A stretch of 64,000 nt of DNA from Corynebacterium glyciniphilum AJ 3170 (lineage in GTDB: Bacteria > Actinomycetota > Actinomycetes > Mycobacteriales > Mycobacteriaceae), in the NCBI RefSeq assembly GCF_007673095.1, contig NZ_VDYZ01000016.1, positions 1-64,000 of the forward strand, written 5' to 3'. Position 1 is the stretch's first letter; each line of letters opens with the position of its first letter. The notes beneath the pieces are model-generated. The model was not told the DNA's origin. It made no database searches and saw only the letters and a list, made by a program, of their open reading frames with translations. The position numbers and the translations under genes are program-made. Positions 49,460 to 58,433 of this stretch are shown here, piece after piece.

Positions 49460-50641
49460 TCAGGCGGGATCTCTCACCGGCGACAACGGGCCCGCCGCAG
49501 TCGTGGTGACCCTGACCCCACCGGGCCCGGACCAGTTGATCGTCACCGCATCATCCTGACTGACAGGCCTCCAGATCCCCGCGGTCTTCAGCGTGTGGTG
49601 CGTCCGGCACAGGCAGATCCCGTTGGCCACACTGGTCGGCCCGTCACTGCCGGGGTCGGTGTGCGGGGAGTTGACCAGATGATCATGCTCACAGTCGTCG
49701 GCGGGAACCGTGCAGCCGGGGAACCGGCAGTGGGCGTCGCGGCCCTGCATCGCCGCCTTGTGCACCGCGGGGAACCGGTAGGCAGGACTCTCCGGTATCC
49801 GTCCGGCCTCGGGCAGCTCACGCACCTTGTCGGCCAGAGCGGCCAGTTGCGCGGCGGTGGCGGGGCTGACCCACCCGCACCCCAGCACATAAGCCGGTGC
49901 CTCCGGTCGGGCCTGGTAGGCGTTCAACGTGACCTTCAGCTGCTCACGATGCCCACCCAGCAGCCCCAGGGCCACCTGCCCACGGCAGTGTGCCGTCGAC
50001 GGGGCCGACGGGCCCTCCCGGTCGTCCTGCACGATCTCCCGGCGCACCTCCAGCGCGGCGGCGCTGATCGCCGACCAGAGTGCTTCTGCGGTGTACCTGC
50101 TACCGCAGTCCAGGGTCAACCGGGTCCCGCTCCGGGTCAGGGACACCGCCGCGGCCTCCCGGGCCTCGGTGTCGGCCGCGGCCAGTGGGGCAAGCGTGCA
50201 CAGTACCTCGTCGGCGACATCAGCCAGGGCGGTCAGGGCGGTGATCCCGGTGGCACGGATCCAGCCGGCGATCCCCAGAGCCACCGCGGCGTCCAGGTTC
50301 GCCGGGACCTCTGTTCCGGCGGCAGTCAGCGCCCGGGCGTGCCGGTTGACCTTGGTCCAGATCGCATCGAGGTGGTCGAGGGAGTAGCGCCCGTCGGTAC
50401 GGAACGAGTGGAACAGGTCAGGCATACGTTCGGCCAGGTCGGCGGCGTGGGTGTAACGGTGGGCCTCGGCGGGTGTACGACGGCGTATCGCCAGGGCGGT
50501 GGAGTGCCGGGCGTCCACCGGGATGGTGGTCAGGAAGGCCACCAGGTCGAGTTCGGCGGTGTTGACCGCCGATGCGTAGCGGGCCGCCAGCGCAGTGTAG
50601 GTCTCACCGGTGGTGGGTTCAGTGGTGCGGGTGCTTGTCAT
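49460..50641 (-). CDS. DUF222 / HNH endonuclease domain protein (13E12-repeat family), copy 2
   Basis: 393 residues, collinear with the protein at 14752-15951: TEPTTGETYTALA at the start, LDHLDAIWTKVNRHARAL, CGWVSPATAAQLAALA, and the HNH part CRFPGCTVPADDCEHDHLV, NGICLCRTHHTLKT. Catalytic His and Asn positions are intact. ATG at 50641 with a GGAGGGG site. The upstream region has a TACGGT -10 box and a near-consensus SOS box (50713-50728). It separates metG from tenA and tatD, breaking an otherwise conserved gene order, which suggests insertion. Confidence 0.92.
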   Translation of the reverse strand: MTSTRTTEPTTGETYTALAARYASAVNTAELDLVAFLTTIPVDARHSTALAIRRRTPAEAHRYTHAADLAERMPDLFHSFRTDGRYSLDHLDAIWTKVNRHARALTAAGTEVPANLDAAVALGIAGWIRATGITALTALADVADEVLCTLAPLAAADTEAREAAAVSLTRSGTRLTLDCGSRYTAEALWSAISAAALEVRREIVQDDREGPSAPSTAHCRGQVALGLLGGHREQLKVTLNAYQARPEAPAYVLGCGWVSPATAAQLAALADKVRELPEAGRIPESPAYRFPAVHKAAMQGRDAHCRFPGCTVPADDCEHDHLVNSPHTDPGSDGPTSVANGICLCRTHHTLKTAGIWRPVSQDDAVTINWSGPGGVRVTTTAAGPLSPVRDPA

Positions 50642-50695
50642 GGGTCCCCTCCTTATGATGGGAACACCGTATCGGACAGCACGGACACGGAAAGC

Positions 50696-50744
50696 ACGAC
50701 ACCTGCACCTGTTCGAACATGCGTTCGAGTGGTGCAGGTGTCGT
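50696..50744. repeat. Inverted repeat with 14-bp perfect arms enclosing the SOS box
   Basis: ACGACACCTGCACC (50696-50709) and GGTGCAGGTGTCGT (50731-50744) are perfect complements around a 21-base centre that itself holds the palindromic SOS box. It lies 33 bases after metG and could form a cruciform or a terminator-like hairpin, though no T-run follows. Confidence 0.85.
50713..50728. promoter_or_regulatory. SOS (LexA) box of the second HNH gene
   Basis: TCGAACATGCGTTCGA matches the actinobacterial LexA consensus TCGAAC-N4-GTTCGA exactly. It lies about 40 bases upstream of a minus-strand TACGGT -10 box (50666-50671) and about 75 bases before the ATG. Confidence 0.8.
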
Positions 50745-50776
50745 CACTACGGCACGACCGTCCCCGGTCCCGGCCC

Positions 50777-52606
50777 CTACTCCACCGCGGCCCAGGACGG
50801 GCCGGTCTCGGCCAGCTCGGGGTCCAGTTTCGTGAACAGCGGGGACGGTTTCGTCAACGGGGTCCCCGGGGTGAGCGTGGTCCGGCCCCAGTGCGCCTGC
50901 TGATCGTCGTAGTCACCCATGATGACCGGGTAGCTGCGACCTTCCGCCGGCAGACCGGCGCCCACCGGTGTCCGCGGCGAATCATCGGTGACCTCGACGA
51001 CCTGCGGCTGTGCCGCCCAGACGCCGGAACCACCGAGGGTCTCGAAGACCTGCTGGGCGGAGAACGGCAGGTACGGGGTGAGCAGCGTGTTGGCGTCCGA
51101 CACCACCTGCAGGGCGGTGTGCAGGACCGTCGCGAGCCGCTCCCGCTGGGACTCGTCCTTCGCCAGCTTCCACGGCTCCTGGGCCGCGATGTACTGGTTG
51201 CCACGGTCGACGATACGCATCGCCTCGGCGATCCCCGCCTTGAATCGGGAATGCTCCAGGCACTCCGCGACGGTGTCGAACGCGGCGGCGGCGTCCTCGA
51301 GCAGGTCGGTGTCCTCCGCGGTGAGTTCGCCGGCGGCGGGGATCTCACCGAAGTTCTTGTGCGCCATCGACACCGTGCGGTTGACCAGGTTGCCCCAGCC
51401 GTTCGCGAGTTCGGTGTTGATCCGTCGCACGAACTCGTCCCAGGTGAAGTCGGTGTCCATGTTCTCCGGGCCGGCGACGGCGATGAAGTACCGCAGCGCG
51501 TCCGGGCCGAACTCCTGCAGGAAGTCACGGACGTAGATGACCACGCCCTTCGACGAGGAGAACTTCGACCCGGACATCGTCAGGAACTCCGACGAGACGA
51601 CCTCGGTCGGGAGGTTCAGCTCGCCGAACTCCCCTGCCTCACCGCCGTGGTCGCCACGCCCGGCGTAACCGAGCAGCTCCCCCGGCCAGATCTGGGAGTG
51701 GAAGGTGATGTTGTCCTTGCCCATGAAGTAGTAGGACAGGGCCTCCGGGTCAGACCACCAGTCACGCCAGGCCTCCGGCTTCCCGGACCGCCACGCCCAC
51801 TCGATGGAGGCGGACAGGTAACCGACGACCGCGTCGAACCAGACGTAGAGCTTCTTGGCGTTGTTGTCCTGCCATCCCTCGATCGGGACGGGCACACCCC
51901 AGTCGATGTCGCGGCTCATCGCCCGCGGACGCATGTCCTTGAGCAGGTTGAGCGAGAACTTCAGCACATTGGGGCGCCACCCGTCGCGAGTCGTCAACCA
52001 GGACTCCAGGGCGTCCGCCACCGCCGGGAGGTCGAGCATGAAGTGCTCGGTCTCCACGAAGTCAGGGGTCTCGCCGTTGATCTTCGAGCGGGGGTCGATC
52101 AGGTCTGCGGGGTCGAGCTGGTTACCGCAGTTGTCACACTGGTCGCCGCGGGCATCGGTGGCACCGCACAGCGGGCAGGTTCCCTCGATGAACCGGTCCG
52201 GCAGGGTGCGACCGGTCGACGGGCTGATGGCACCGGTGGTCGTCTGACGGACCATGTAGCCGTTGTCGTTGAGCCCGCGGAAGAGTTCCTGGACCACAGC
52301 GTAGTGATTCCGTGTGGTGGTGCGGGTGAACAGGTCGTAGGAGAGGCCGAGGCCCGCGAGGTCCTCGACGATGACACGGTTGTACCGGTCGGCGAGTTCC
52401 TGGACGCCGACACCTTCCTTCTCCGCCTGCACGAGCAGCGGAGTGCCGTGCTCGTCGGTCCCGGAGACCATCAGCACCTTGTTCCCCGACATTCGCTGGA
52501 ACCGTGCGAAGACATCCGAGGGGACGCCGAATCCGGCGACGTGTCCGATGTGACGGGGTCCGTTTGCGTAGGGCCAGGCAACGGCGGTGAGCACGTGTTT
52601 CGACAT
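50777..52606 (-). CDS. metG: Methionyl-tRNA synthetase
   Basis: 609 residues of class I synthetase. Signature [16 protein letters not shown] (HIGH), zinc knuckle [31 protein letters not shown] and the KMSKS-type loop [12 protein letters not shown] are present; the anticodon-binding helix region follows. It attaches Met to initiator and elongator tRNA. ATG at 52606 follows a TAGTCT box (52613-52618) by six bases, a leaderless arrangement. The C-terminal segment ([14 protein letters not shown]) is short, without the tRNA-binding Trbp domain found in some homologues. Confidence 0.97.
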   Translation of the reverse strand: MSKHVLTAVAWPYANGPRHIGHVAGFGVPSDVFARFQRMSGNKVLMVSGTDEHGTPLLVQAEKEGVGVQELADRYNRVIVEDLAGLGLSYDLFTRTTTRNHYAVVQELFRGLNDNGYMVRQTTTGAISPSTGRTLPDRFIEGTCPLCGATDARGDQCDNCGNQLDPADLIDPRSKINGETPDFVETEHFMLDLPAVADALESWLTTRDGWRPNVLKFSLNLLKDMRPRAMSRDIDWGVPVPIEGWQDNNAKKLYVWFDAVVGYLSASIEWAWRSGKPEAWRDWWSDPEALSYYFMGKDNITFHSQIWPGELLGYAGRGDHGGEAGEFGELNLPTEVVSSEFLTMSGSKFSSSKGVVIYVRDFLQEFGPDALRYFIAVAGPENMDTDFTWDEFVRRINTELANGWGNLVNRTVSMAHKNFGEIPAAGELTAEDTDLLEDAAAAFDTVAECLEHSRFKAGIAEAMRIVDRGNQYIAAQEPWKLAKDESQRERLATVLHTALQVVSDANTLLTPYLPFSAQQVFETLGGSGVWAAQPQVVEVTDDSPRTPVGAGLPAEGRSYPVIMGDYDDQQAHWGRTTLTPGTPLTKPSPLFTKLDPELAETGPSWAAVE

Positions 52607-52638
52607 GCGACCAGACTAAGCCATGGCACAGACGAAGC

Positions 52639-52668
52639 GCGCACCAGGGGCTGGTTCCCCTGGCGCGC
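52639..52668 (-). terminator. Terminator between the BCCT gene and metG
   Basis: GCGCACCAGGGG and CCCCTGGCGCGC pair over 12 bases with one mismatch, loop CTGGTT. It lies about 25 bases after the BCCT stop on the minus strand. No long T-run follows. Confidence 0.6.
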
Positions 52669-52691
52669 GCAACGGTCGTGCACAGACGGTA

Positions 52692-54473
52692 CTACTTCTT
52701 CGTGTCCGCCTTGTCGGCGGCAGCACCGCGCTTGCCGCGTCGGCGTTCCCGCGCCGCGCGAGCTTCTGCGGTCTCCTGGTGCCGACGTTCGCGGGCGAGC
52801 CGCAGGGCGAAGGCCCGCTTCTGCTTCTCGTCGAGGAACAAGGGGTCCTGCGACAACCCCTTGTAGATCGCCAGACACAGGAAGCAGATGAGGATCACGA
52901 ATGGGCTGGCCGCGATGATCGTCACGGACTGGAGACTGTTGAGTGCGTCATCCCCACCCGACAGCAGCAGAACCACAGCGATCAAGGCGGTGAGCAGACC
53001 CCACAGGACGGTGATCTTCCGGTCGGCGATGAGCTTGCCGTTCTGGCTCATCGTGCCCATCACGGTGGACGCGGAGTCCGCCGAGGTGATGAAGAAGGTC
53101 GCCAGCAGAATCATGGCGATCACCGAGGCAATCGTCCCCAGAGGAAGCTCATGCAGCAGGTTGAACAGCATGTACTCCGAGGTGCCGTCGCCGAAGATGT
53201 CCGCACCCTGGTTCTCCTCGTGGATGGCGCTGCCACCGAAGATCGCGAACCAGACCACGGAGACCGCGGTCGGGACCAGCATGACGACGAGGATGAACTC
53301 GCGGACGGTACGGCCCCGGGAGATACGGGCGATGAAGGTACCGACGAAGGGCGACCAGGAGATCCACCATGCCCAGTAGAACAGGGTGTTTCCGCCGAGC
53401 CACTCGTCCATGCCCGGTGCGGAGTCGGCCGTGCGGGCCGCCATACCGAAGAACTCCTGGAGGTAGTTGCCGAAGGCCGTCGGGACGGTGTTCGCGATGA
53501 CGACGGTGGGGCCGACGATCAGGACGAAGAACGCCAGGATGGCGGCCATGACCATGTTGAAGTTCGAGACGTACTGGATGCCCTTGCTGACGCCCGTGAA
53601 AGCGGAGACCAGGTAGCAGATTCCGAGCACACCGATGATCAGCAGCAGCCATCCCGTACCCGGGTCGCTGACCATGTCAGTAGCGTCCAGGCCGGAGGCG
53701 ATCTGCAGGGCGCCGAGTCCAAGGGAGGCGGCGGTACCGAACACCGTGGCGAAGATCGACAGGATGTCGATCAGCTTGCCGAGCCACCCCTCGGCGCGTC
53801 GCACGCCGATCAACGGGATGAATGCCGAACTCAGCAACTGTTTACGGCCCAGCCGGAAGGTGCCGTACGCGATGGCCAGGCCGACGATCGCGTAGATCGC
53901 CCACGGGTGCAGAGTCCAGTGGAACAACGTCGTGGAGAAAGCGACCGGATTACTTTCCGTAGCCTCACCCGGTACGCCGTCGCGGTAGAACGTCAACGGC
54001 TCGGCGACGCCGTAGAACATCAGGCCGATACCCATGCCGGCGGCGAACATCATGGCGATCCAACTGGCGGCGTTGAATTCAGGTCGTTCGTGGTCCTGAC
54101 CGAGACGGATATTGCCGAACTTACTCAGCGCCACCCAGAGGATGAAGAACACGAACACCGAGCCGGCGATGATGTAGACCCAACCGAAGTCGGTCACCAC
54201 GAAGTCGAGGGCGGAATCGGCGAAGGCCGAGAAGTTGTCCGGGGCGATCAGTCCCCAGGCGACAACGGCGAGGACGATCAGTGCGGCGAAGAACACCACC
54301 GCCTTGTCGACCTTCGCATTCTCATCCTCGGCCGGAGGAGGCAGCATGTCCTCGGTGGCGACCGGGGAAATCTTCTCCATACTCAGACCGGGATCAGTGA
54401 AAGGGGCACCGTCGGAGCCGGTTCCCGGGGGGCCGATATCGTCAGATTGCGGGTTCTCTTCTGAAACGGACAT
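52692..54473 (-). CDS. BCCT-family betaine/carnitine/choline-type transporter
   Basis: 593 residues with 12 predicted helices. Glycine-rich motif [20 protein letters not shown] (TM3) and the BCCT signature [20 protein letters not shown] (TM8) are clear. The N-terminus is acidic (about 60 residues) and the C-terminus highly basic ([20 protein letters not shown]), as in osmo-regulated BetP, whose C-terminal tail senses K+. The sodium-coupled substrate is probably glycine betaine, ectoine or proline betaine. The start at 54473 is chosen at MSVSEENP; a longer frame to 54551 is less likely. Confidence 0.9.
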   Translation of the reverse strand: MSVSEENPQSDDIGPPGTGSDGAPFTDPGLSMEKISPVATEDMLPPPAEDENAKVDKAVVFFAALIVLAVVAWGLIAPDNFSAFADSALDFVVTDFGWVYIIAGSVFVFFILWVALSKFGNIRLGQDHERPEFNAASWIAMMFAAGMGIGLMFYGVAEPLTFYRDGVPGEATESNPVAFSTTLFHWTLHPWAIYAIVGLAIAYGTFRLGRKQLLSSAFIPLIGVRRAEGWLGKLIDILSIFATVFGTAASLGLGALQIASGLDATDMVSDPGTGWLLLIIGVLGICYLVSAFTGVSKGIQYVSNFNMVMAAILAFFVLIVGPTVVIANTVPTAFGNYLQEFFGMAARTADSAPGMDEWLGGNTLFYWAWWISWSPFVGTFIARISRGRTVREFILVVMLVPTAVSVVWFAIFGGSAIHEENQGADIFGDGTSEYMLFNLLHELPLGTIASVIAMILLATFFITSADSASTVMGTMSQNGKLIADRKITVLWGLLTALIAVVLLLSGGDDALNSLQSVTIIAASPFVILICFLCLAIYKGLSQDPLFLDEKQKRAFALRLARERRHQETAEARAARERRRGKRGAAADKADTKK

Positions 54474-54547
54474 GCAGACTACTCTGCCATACTCCCCGCA
54501 CACGGGCCCGAACCCCCCTCTCCCAGCCGTCACGGGGAACCCTGCGG

Positions 54548-55471
54548 TCAACCCTCACGCGCTGCGAGAACCGCCTCGTAGAGCTCCCGGCGGGAGACGC
54601 CGTGAACAGCCGAAACTTCGCGGGTGGCGTCCTTCAGACGCACCCCTTCCCCGACCTTCTCCTCTACCTCTCCGACAAGCTCCTCGGGACGCCGTGCCTC
54701 CGGCCCGGACGAGGCTGAGATCACCACGGTAATCTCCCCGCGCACGCCGTCCGCCGCCCACGTCGCCAACTCACCCAGTGGTCCGCGGACCACCTCCTCG
54801 AAGGTCTTGGTCAGTTCCCGACACACCGCCGCCTCCCGGTCTGCCCCGCAGACCTCGGCGGCGGTGGACAAGGTCGCCGCAAGCCGGTGCGGGGACTCGA
54901 AGAAACTCACCGCCCGGGTAGAGTCCCGGACCGATTCCAGCCACTGACGCCGTGCCCCGTCCTTACGCGGGGCGAAGCCGTCGAAGGCGAAGTGGCCCAC
55001 CCCCACCCCGGAGAGCGCCAAGGCGGTGGGGACTGCCGACGGGCCGGGCAGGCACGTCACCGGCACTCCCGCCTCCTGCGCCGCCTGGACGAGGGGGAAG
55101 CCGGGGTCGGAGACGGCCGGCATCCCGGCGTCCGTCACCACCAGGACCCGCGCCCCCGCCTCAGCCCGCGCCACCAGGCCGGCGGCACGGTCAGACTCAT
55201 TGTGGTCGAAGTTGGAGACGATCTTGCCGGTGATCTCCACCCCGAGCGCATCAGCCAGGGCACGCGTCCGGCGTGTGTCTTCGGCTGCCACGACATCGGC
55301 GCTGCCGAGGGCGTCGATGAGCCGGATCGAGGCGTCCAGCGGATTACCCAGCGGCGTCGCCGCGAGGATCACACCGCCTCCGGGGAGAGGACGGTCGGCC
55401 CGTGCGCGCTCCAGCGCACGTGTGACCGTGTCGGATTCGGGGCGCTCCGGGGTGTTGTCCTGCATGGTCAC
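54548..55471 (-). CDS. rsmI: 16S rRNA (cytidine1402-2'-O)-methyltransferase
   Basis: 307 residues. Motifs: [60 protein letters not shown] and [16 protein letters not shown], all of the YraL/RsmI subfamily of tetrapyrrole-methylase folds. It methylates C1402 in the ribosomal decoding centre. Start could be GTG 55471 or ATG 55465. Divergent from pmt, an arrangement conserved in mycolata. A TAGAGT box lies at 55475-55480. Confidence 0.94.
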   Translation of the reverse strand: MTMQDNTPERPESDTVTRALERARADRPLPGGGVILAATPLGNPLDASIRLIDALGSADVVAAEDTRRTRALADALGVEITGKIVSNFDHNESDRAAGLVARAEAGARVLVVTDAGMPAVSDPGFPLVQAAQEAGVPVTCLPGPSAVPTALALSGVGVGHFAFDGFAPRKDGARRQWLESVRDSTRAVSFFESPHRLAATLSTAAEVCGADREAAVCRELTKTFEEVVRGPLGELATWAADGVRGEITVVISASSGPEARRPEELVGEVEEKVGEGVRLKDATREVSAVHGVSRRELYEAVLAAREG

Positions 55472-55523
55472 CAGACTCTACCCGCCGGGGGACTCGGGGC
55501 CCCGCGGCCCCGCCGGAGACGTA

Positions 55524-55529
55524 TAGGAT
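55524..55529 (+). promoter_or_regulatory. -10 box of pmt, leaderless arrangement
   Basis: TAGGAT lies eight bases before the GTG at 55538, with no ribosome-binding site. Confidence 0.5.
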
Positions 55530-55537
55530 AAGCCACT

Positions 55538-57127
55538 GTGACGGAGACTCCAGCCACGACAGGCACAATGCCCGGCCCTGCACCCGGGCTGCAGGAACGG
55601 CCACGCCGATGGTGGTCGATCCTGGTGGCACTGGGGGTCCTGGGCCTGGTCAGTCGGCTCCTCTGGCTGGGGCGTCCCACCGACGACGGGACCCCGGTCT
55701 TCGACGAGAAACACTACGTACCGCAGTCATGGCAGGTGCTGCGTGGCACGGAGGGTGGCGGCGACCTGCTCATCGGAGGCATCGAGGACAACCCCGCCTA
55801 CGGACTCGTCGTGCATCCTCCGTTGGCCAAACATCTTGAAGCCCTGGGTATGGCCGTCTTCGGGAACACTCCGTGGGGGTGGCGGATCGTCGTCGCCCTC
55901 CTCGCGGTAGGGGTCATCCTGCTCATCGCCGCGACCGCCCGCCGCCTGACCGGCTCCGACTGGGTCGGGCTCACCGCGGGAATCCTGGCGTTGTGTGACG
56001 GCATCCTCTTCGTCACCGGTCGTTCGGCGATGCTGGACCACTTCCAGGTCTTCTTCGTGATCCTCGCGGTCTACCTGCTGCTGCGCGACCACGGGCAGAT
56101 GGAACGGCTGTTCCGCCGGGTCGCCGCCGAAGGCAGGATCACCGACAACACACTCGGCCCACGGGTGGGGTACCGCTGGTGGCGCTTCGGCGCCGGGGTC
56201 GCGCTGGGCTGTGCGCTCGCGGTCAAATGGTCCGGCCTGTACTACATGGCGTTCTTCGGGGTAGCCGTCGTCGCCGTCGACTGGTGGCGGCGTCACCGTT
56301 TCGGTGTCACCCGCCCGTTCACGGGAACCATCGTGCGGGACTGCGTCCCCGCGTTCGCCTCCCTGGTCCTCGTCCCTCTGGTGGTCTACCTGTTGTCCTG
56401 GCGGTCCTGGTTCGCCTCCGAGACCGGTGTCTTCCGGCACGAAGCCGCTGCAGGCAGTGACCGGATCAGCTCGTGGGGCCTCGACTTCCTGCCCGACAGC
56501 TGGCTCAGTTTCATCTACTACCACGTCTCCGTCCTGGGCTTCCACGGTGAACTGACCAACTCCAACGGCCACCACCACCCGTGGGAGTCCAAGCCGTGGG
56601 ACTGGCTGGCCTCCACCCGTGCACTGCTCTACCACTCGTCCGGCGATGACTCGGGGCACCGTGAGGTGGTGCTGCTCATCGGTACGCCGGCGATCTGGTG
56701 GTTGACCGTCCCGGTGCTCCTGTGGGGCCTGTGGCGGATCATCGGCCGGCGCGACATGAGGTGGCTCGTGCCGTTGGTCGGCTACGCCGCTGGTTTCCTG
56801 CCGTGGCTGCTGAACGTCGACCGCCAGATGTACCTGTTCTACGCCACGAACCTCGCCCCCTTCCTCATCCTCGGACTGGCCCTTGTCCTGGGGCAGGTCT
56901 CCGGGTGGGCGTTGCGCCCGGACGAACCGGCCCCCGGGACGGACGACAGGCGCTCTGTGTCCGCCGACGCGCGCGGACTCGTCCTCGGCAAGACCGGGAT
57001 GCTGCTCGTGGTCGCCTACCTGGTGCTGGTCGTTTGGATGTTCCTCTTCTTCCTCCCGATCTTCACCGGGATGCCGCTCACCGACGAGCAGTGGCAGTGG
57101 CGGATGTGGCTGCCGGGCTGGACCTGA
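55538..57127 (+). CDS. pmt: Polyprenyl-phosphate-mannose-protein O-mannosyltransferase
   Basis: 529 residues, GT39 family. The first luminal loop contains the acidic catalytic pair in PVFDEKHYVPQSWQVL, followed by VVHPPLAKHLEALGMAVFGN, typical for actinobacterial PMT. About 11 helices follow, ending YLVLVVWMFLFFLPIFTGM. The enzyme transfers mannose from polyprenyl phosphate to Ser/Thr of exported proteins at the membrane's outer face. GTG start at 55538. Gene pair rsmI-pmt with divergent orientation is conserved in mycobacteria and corynebacteria. Confidence 0.94.
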   Translation: MTETPATTGTMPGPAPGLQERPRRWWSILVALGVLGLVSRLLWLGRPTDDGTPVFDEKHYVPQSWQVLRGTEGGGDLLIGGIEDNPAYGLVVHPPLAKHLEALGMAVFGNTPWGWRIVVALLAVGVILLIAATARRLTGSDWVGLTAGILALCDGILFVTGRSAMLDHFQVFFVILAVYLLLRDHGQMERLFRRVAAEGRITDNTLGPRVGYRWWRFGAGVALGCALAVKWSGLYYMAFFGVAVVAVDWWRRHRFGVTRPFTGTIVRDCVPAFASLVLVPLVVYLLSWRSWFASETGVFRHEAAAGSDRISSWGLDFLPDSWLSFIYYHVSVLGFHGELTNSNGHHHPWESKPWDWLASTRALLYHSSGDDSGHREVVLLIGTPAIWWLTVPVLLWGLWRIIGRRDMRWLVPLVGYAAGFLPWLLNVDRQMYLFYATNLAPFLILGLALVLGQVSGWALRPDEPAPGTDDRRSVSADARGLVLGKTGMLLVVAYLVLVVWMFLFFLPIFTGMPLTDEQWQWRMWLPGWT

Positions 57128-57137
57128 CCGGTCGCGG

Positions 57138-57983
57138 TTACCGGTCGTCCCCCGGACGCCAGGACGAGTTGCTCCGGGCATCATCAGGGCTGTAGCTCAC
57201 CGGACGTGCCGACAGGCCCCGCAGTGACTGCCGGAGCGGGGCGACAGCGTGGTTCCGGGACAACCACACGCTGACCAGGGCCGCACACGCGGCGAGGTGC
57301 AGCAGCAGACCCGCGATCAGGGTCAGGTCCGTCCCCCCGCCCAGCACACCGAGGACGATGTCGCGGGTCGCGAAACCAGCGCCGAACCCCCACAGCGCCA
57401 GGAACACAGGGAACAGCCCGGGAGCTGAACGGGGACGGGCCGCCCCCCACAACAGCCCGGCCGCCAACGCCAGCCGGACAGCCGCGGCATCGACGGAGAG
57501 CGACGCCACATCGGGGTCACCGGCGTTGCCGACCGTTCCACCCGGACCGGTGCCGTCCACCGACTCCGCACCGCCACCGGCGGCCCCGGTGAGCAGCAAC
57601 AGCGACCAGATGATGTAGCACACGGCCACGGCGACGAGCGCCACCCTGCTGAGCACCAGCGGCAGTGACCGGTTCCGCAGACGGTGTGACAGACGCGGGG
57701 TCTCGTCGGCGACGCGCACCATCGACTCAGCCAACGCGCGGGCGTCGCCGGGAGGACCGCCGGGAACGGCACCGTCCGAGGGAGCCACCGACATCCGCAG
57801 CCGCCGGTTCAGGTCGCTTGCTGCCGCGAACCACTCTCGGCAATCCTCACACGCCGAGAGGTGGGTGTCGATCATGTCGTCGTCGACGTCCGACGGCGCA
57901 TTCTCACCGTCCAGCCGGGCCGACAGGGCGGAACGGACCGCCGCGTGCATGTCGGCACGTGAGTCGTCCTCCACCGGGATCAC
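57138..57983 (-). CDS. Zinc-finger (zf-HC2-like) membrane protein, possible anti-sigma factor
   Basis: 281 residues from a GTG overlapping the DoxX stop (GTGA). The N-terminus holds an anti-sigma-like zinc finger (VRSALSARLDGE, then IDTHLSACEDCREWFAAA with His-x3-Cys-x2-Cys). Five to six helices follow after residue 105 (LVAVAVCYIIWSLLLLTG, and later LIAGLLLHLAACAALVSVW). The zinc finger suggests binding an ECF sigma factor, yet no sigma gene is next to it. The multi-helix body is unusual for anti-sigma factors. Coupled to doxX. Confidence 0.65.
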   Translation of the reverse strand: MIPVEDDSRADMHAAVRSALSARLDGENAPSDVDDDMIDTHLSACEDCREWFAAASDLNRRLRMSVAPSDGAVPGGPPGDARALAESMVRVADETPRLSHRLRNRSLPLVLSRVALVAVAVCYIIWSLLLLTGAAGGGAESVDGTGPGGTVGNAGDPDVASLSVDAAAVRLALAAGLLWGAARPRSAPGLFPVFLALWGFGAGFATRDIVLGVLGGGTDLTLIAGLLLHLAACAALVSVWLSRNHAVAPLRQSLRGLSARPVSYSPDDARSNSSWRPGDDR

Positions 57984-58390
57984 CCGAACCGGGAGAGTGC
58001 TTTGTCGAGGCTCGCGCGTCCGGCGCCGAAGACGACGAGAACGAGGCACGCCGCGAACAGGACGATGACCAGCTCACTGCCCCCTTCTGCGACGAAGAGC
58101 CCGTTGCCCATATGGACGAAATAGAAGGCCGCGACCATGTCGAGCGCCAGCACACCGGCCGCAGCGGGTGTGAGGAACCCCAGGACCAGCAGCGCGCCAC
58201 CGAGCATCTCGACGACGGCGACCACCCACACCGACAGCGTCGGCTGCGGGATGTGCATTGACGCCCACTGCTGGGCCGTCTCCTCTGCTCCCACATGGAA
58301 CACCTTGTCCCACCCGTGGGCGATGAAGACGACCCCGAGGGCGACGCGCAGGATCAGCAGGGCAGCATCGCGAAAGGCAGGATTGTTCAT
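57980..58390 (-). CDS. DoxX-family membrane protein
   Basis: 136 residues with four helices: LLILRVALGVVFIAHGWDKV (with the conserved HGWDK), WVVAVVEMLGGALLVLGFL, PAAAGVLALDMVAAFYFVHM and LVIVLFAACLVLVVFGAG. DoxX proteins partner with oxidoreductases in thiosulfate or redox-stress systems; mycobacterial DoxX works with SodA and SseA. None of these is nearby. The 3' end overlaps the zinc-finger gene. Confidence 0.85.
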   Translation of the reverse strand: MNNPAFRDAALLILRVALGVVFIAHGWDKVFHVGAEETAQQWASMHIPQPTLSVWVVAVVEMLGGALLVLGFLTPAAAGVLALDMVAAFYFVHMGNGLFVAEGGSELVIVLFAACLVLVVFGAGRASLDKALSRFG

Positions 58391-58433
58391 GATGCCCCCA
58401 TACTATCTCCCCCGGAAGACACGGTGAGCGGCA

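Noticed and set aside
42132-52891. Long plus-strand frames (42132-45722 and 49457-52891)
   Set aside because: They run antisense to ABC-F/ispE/ksgA and to HNH/metG, whose catalytic motifs are all on the minus strand.
52623-57184. Long frames opposite the BCCT and pmt genes (52623-54464 plus; 55727-57184 minus)
   Set aside because: Highly charged antisense translations without domains; membrane helices of the real proteins are on the other strand.
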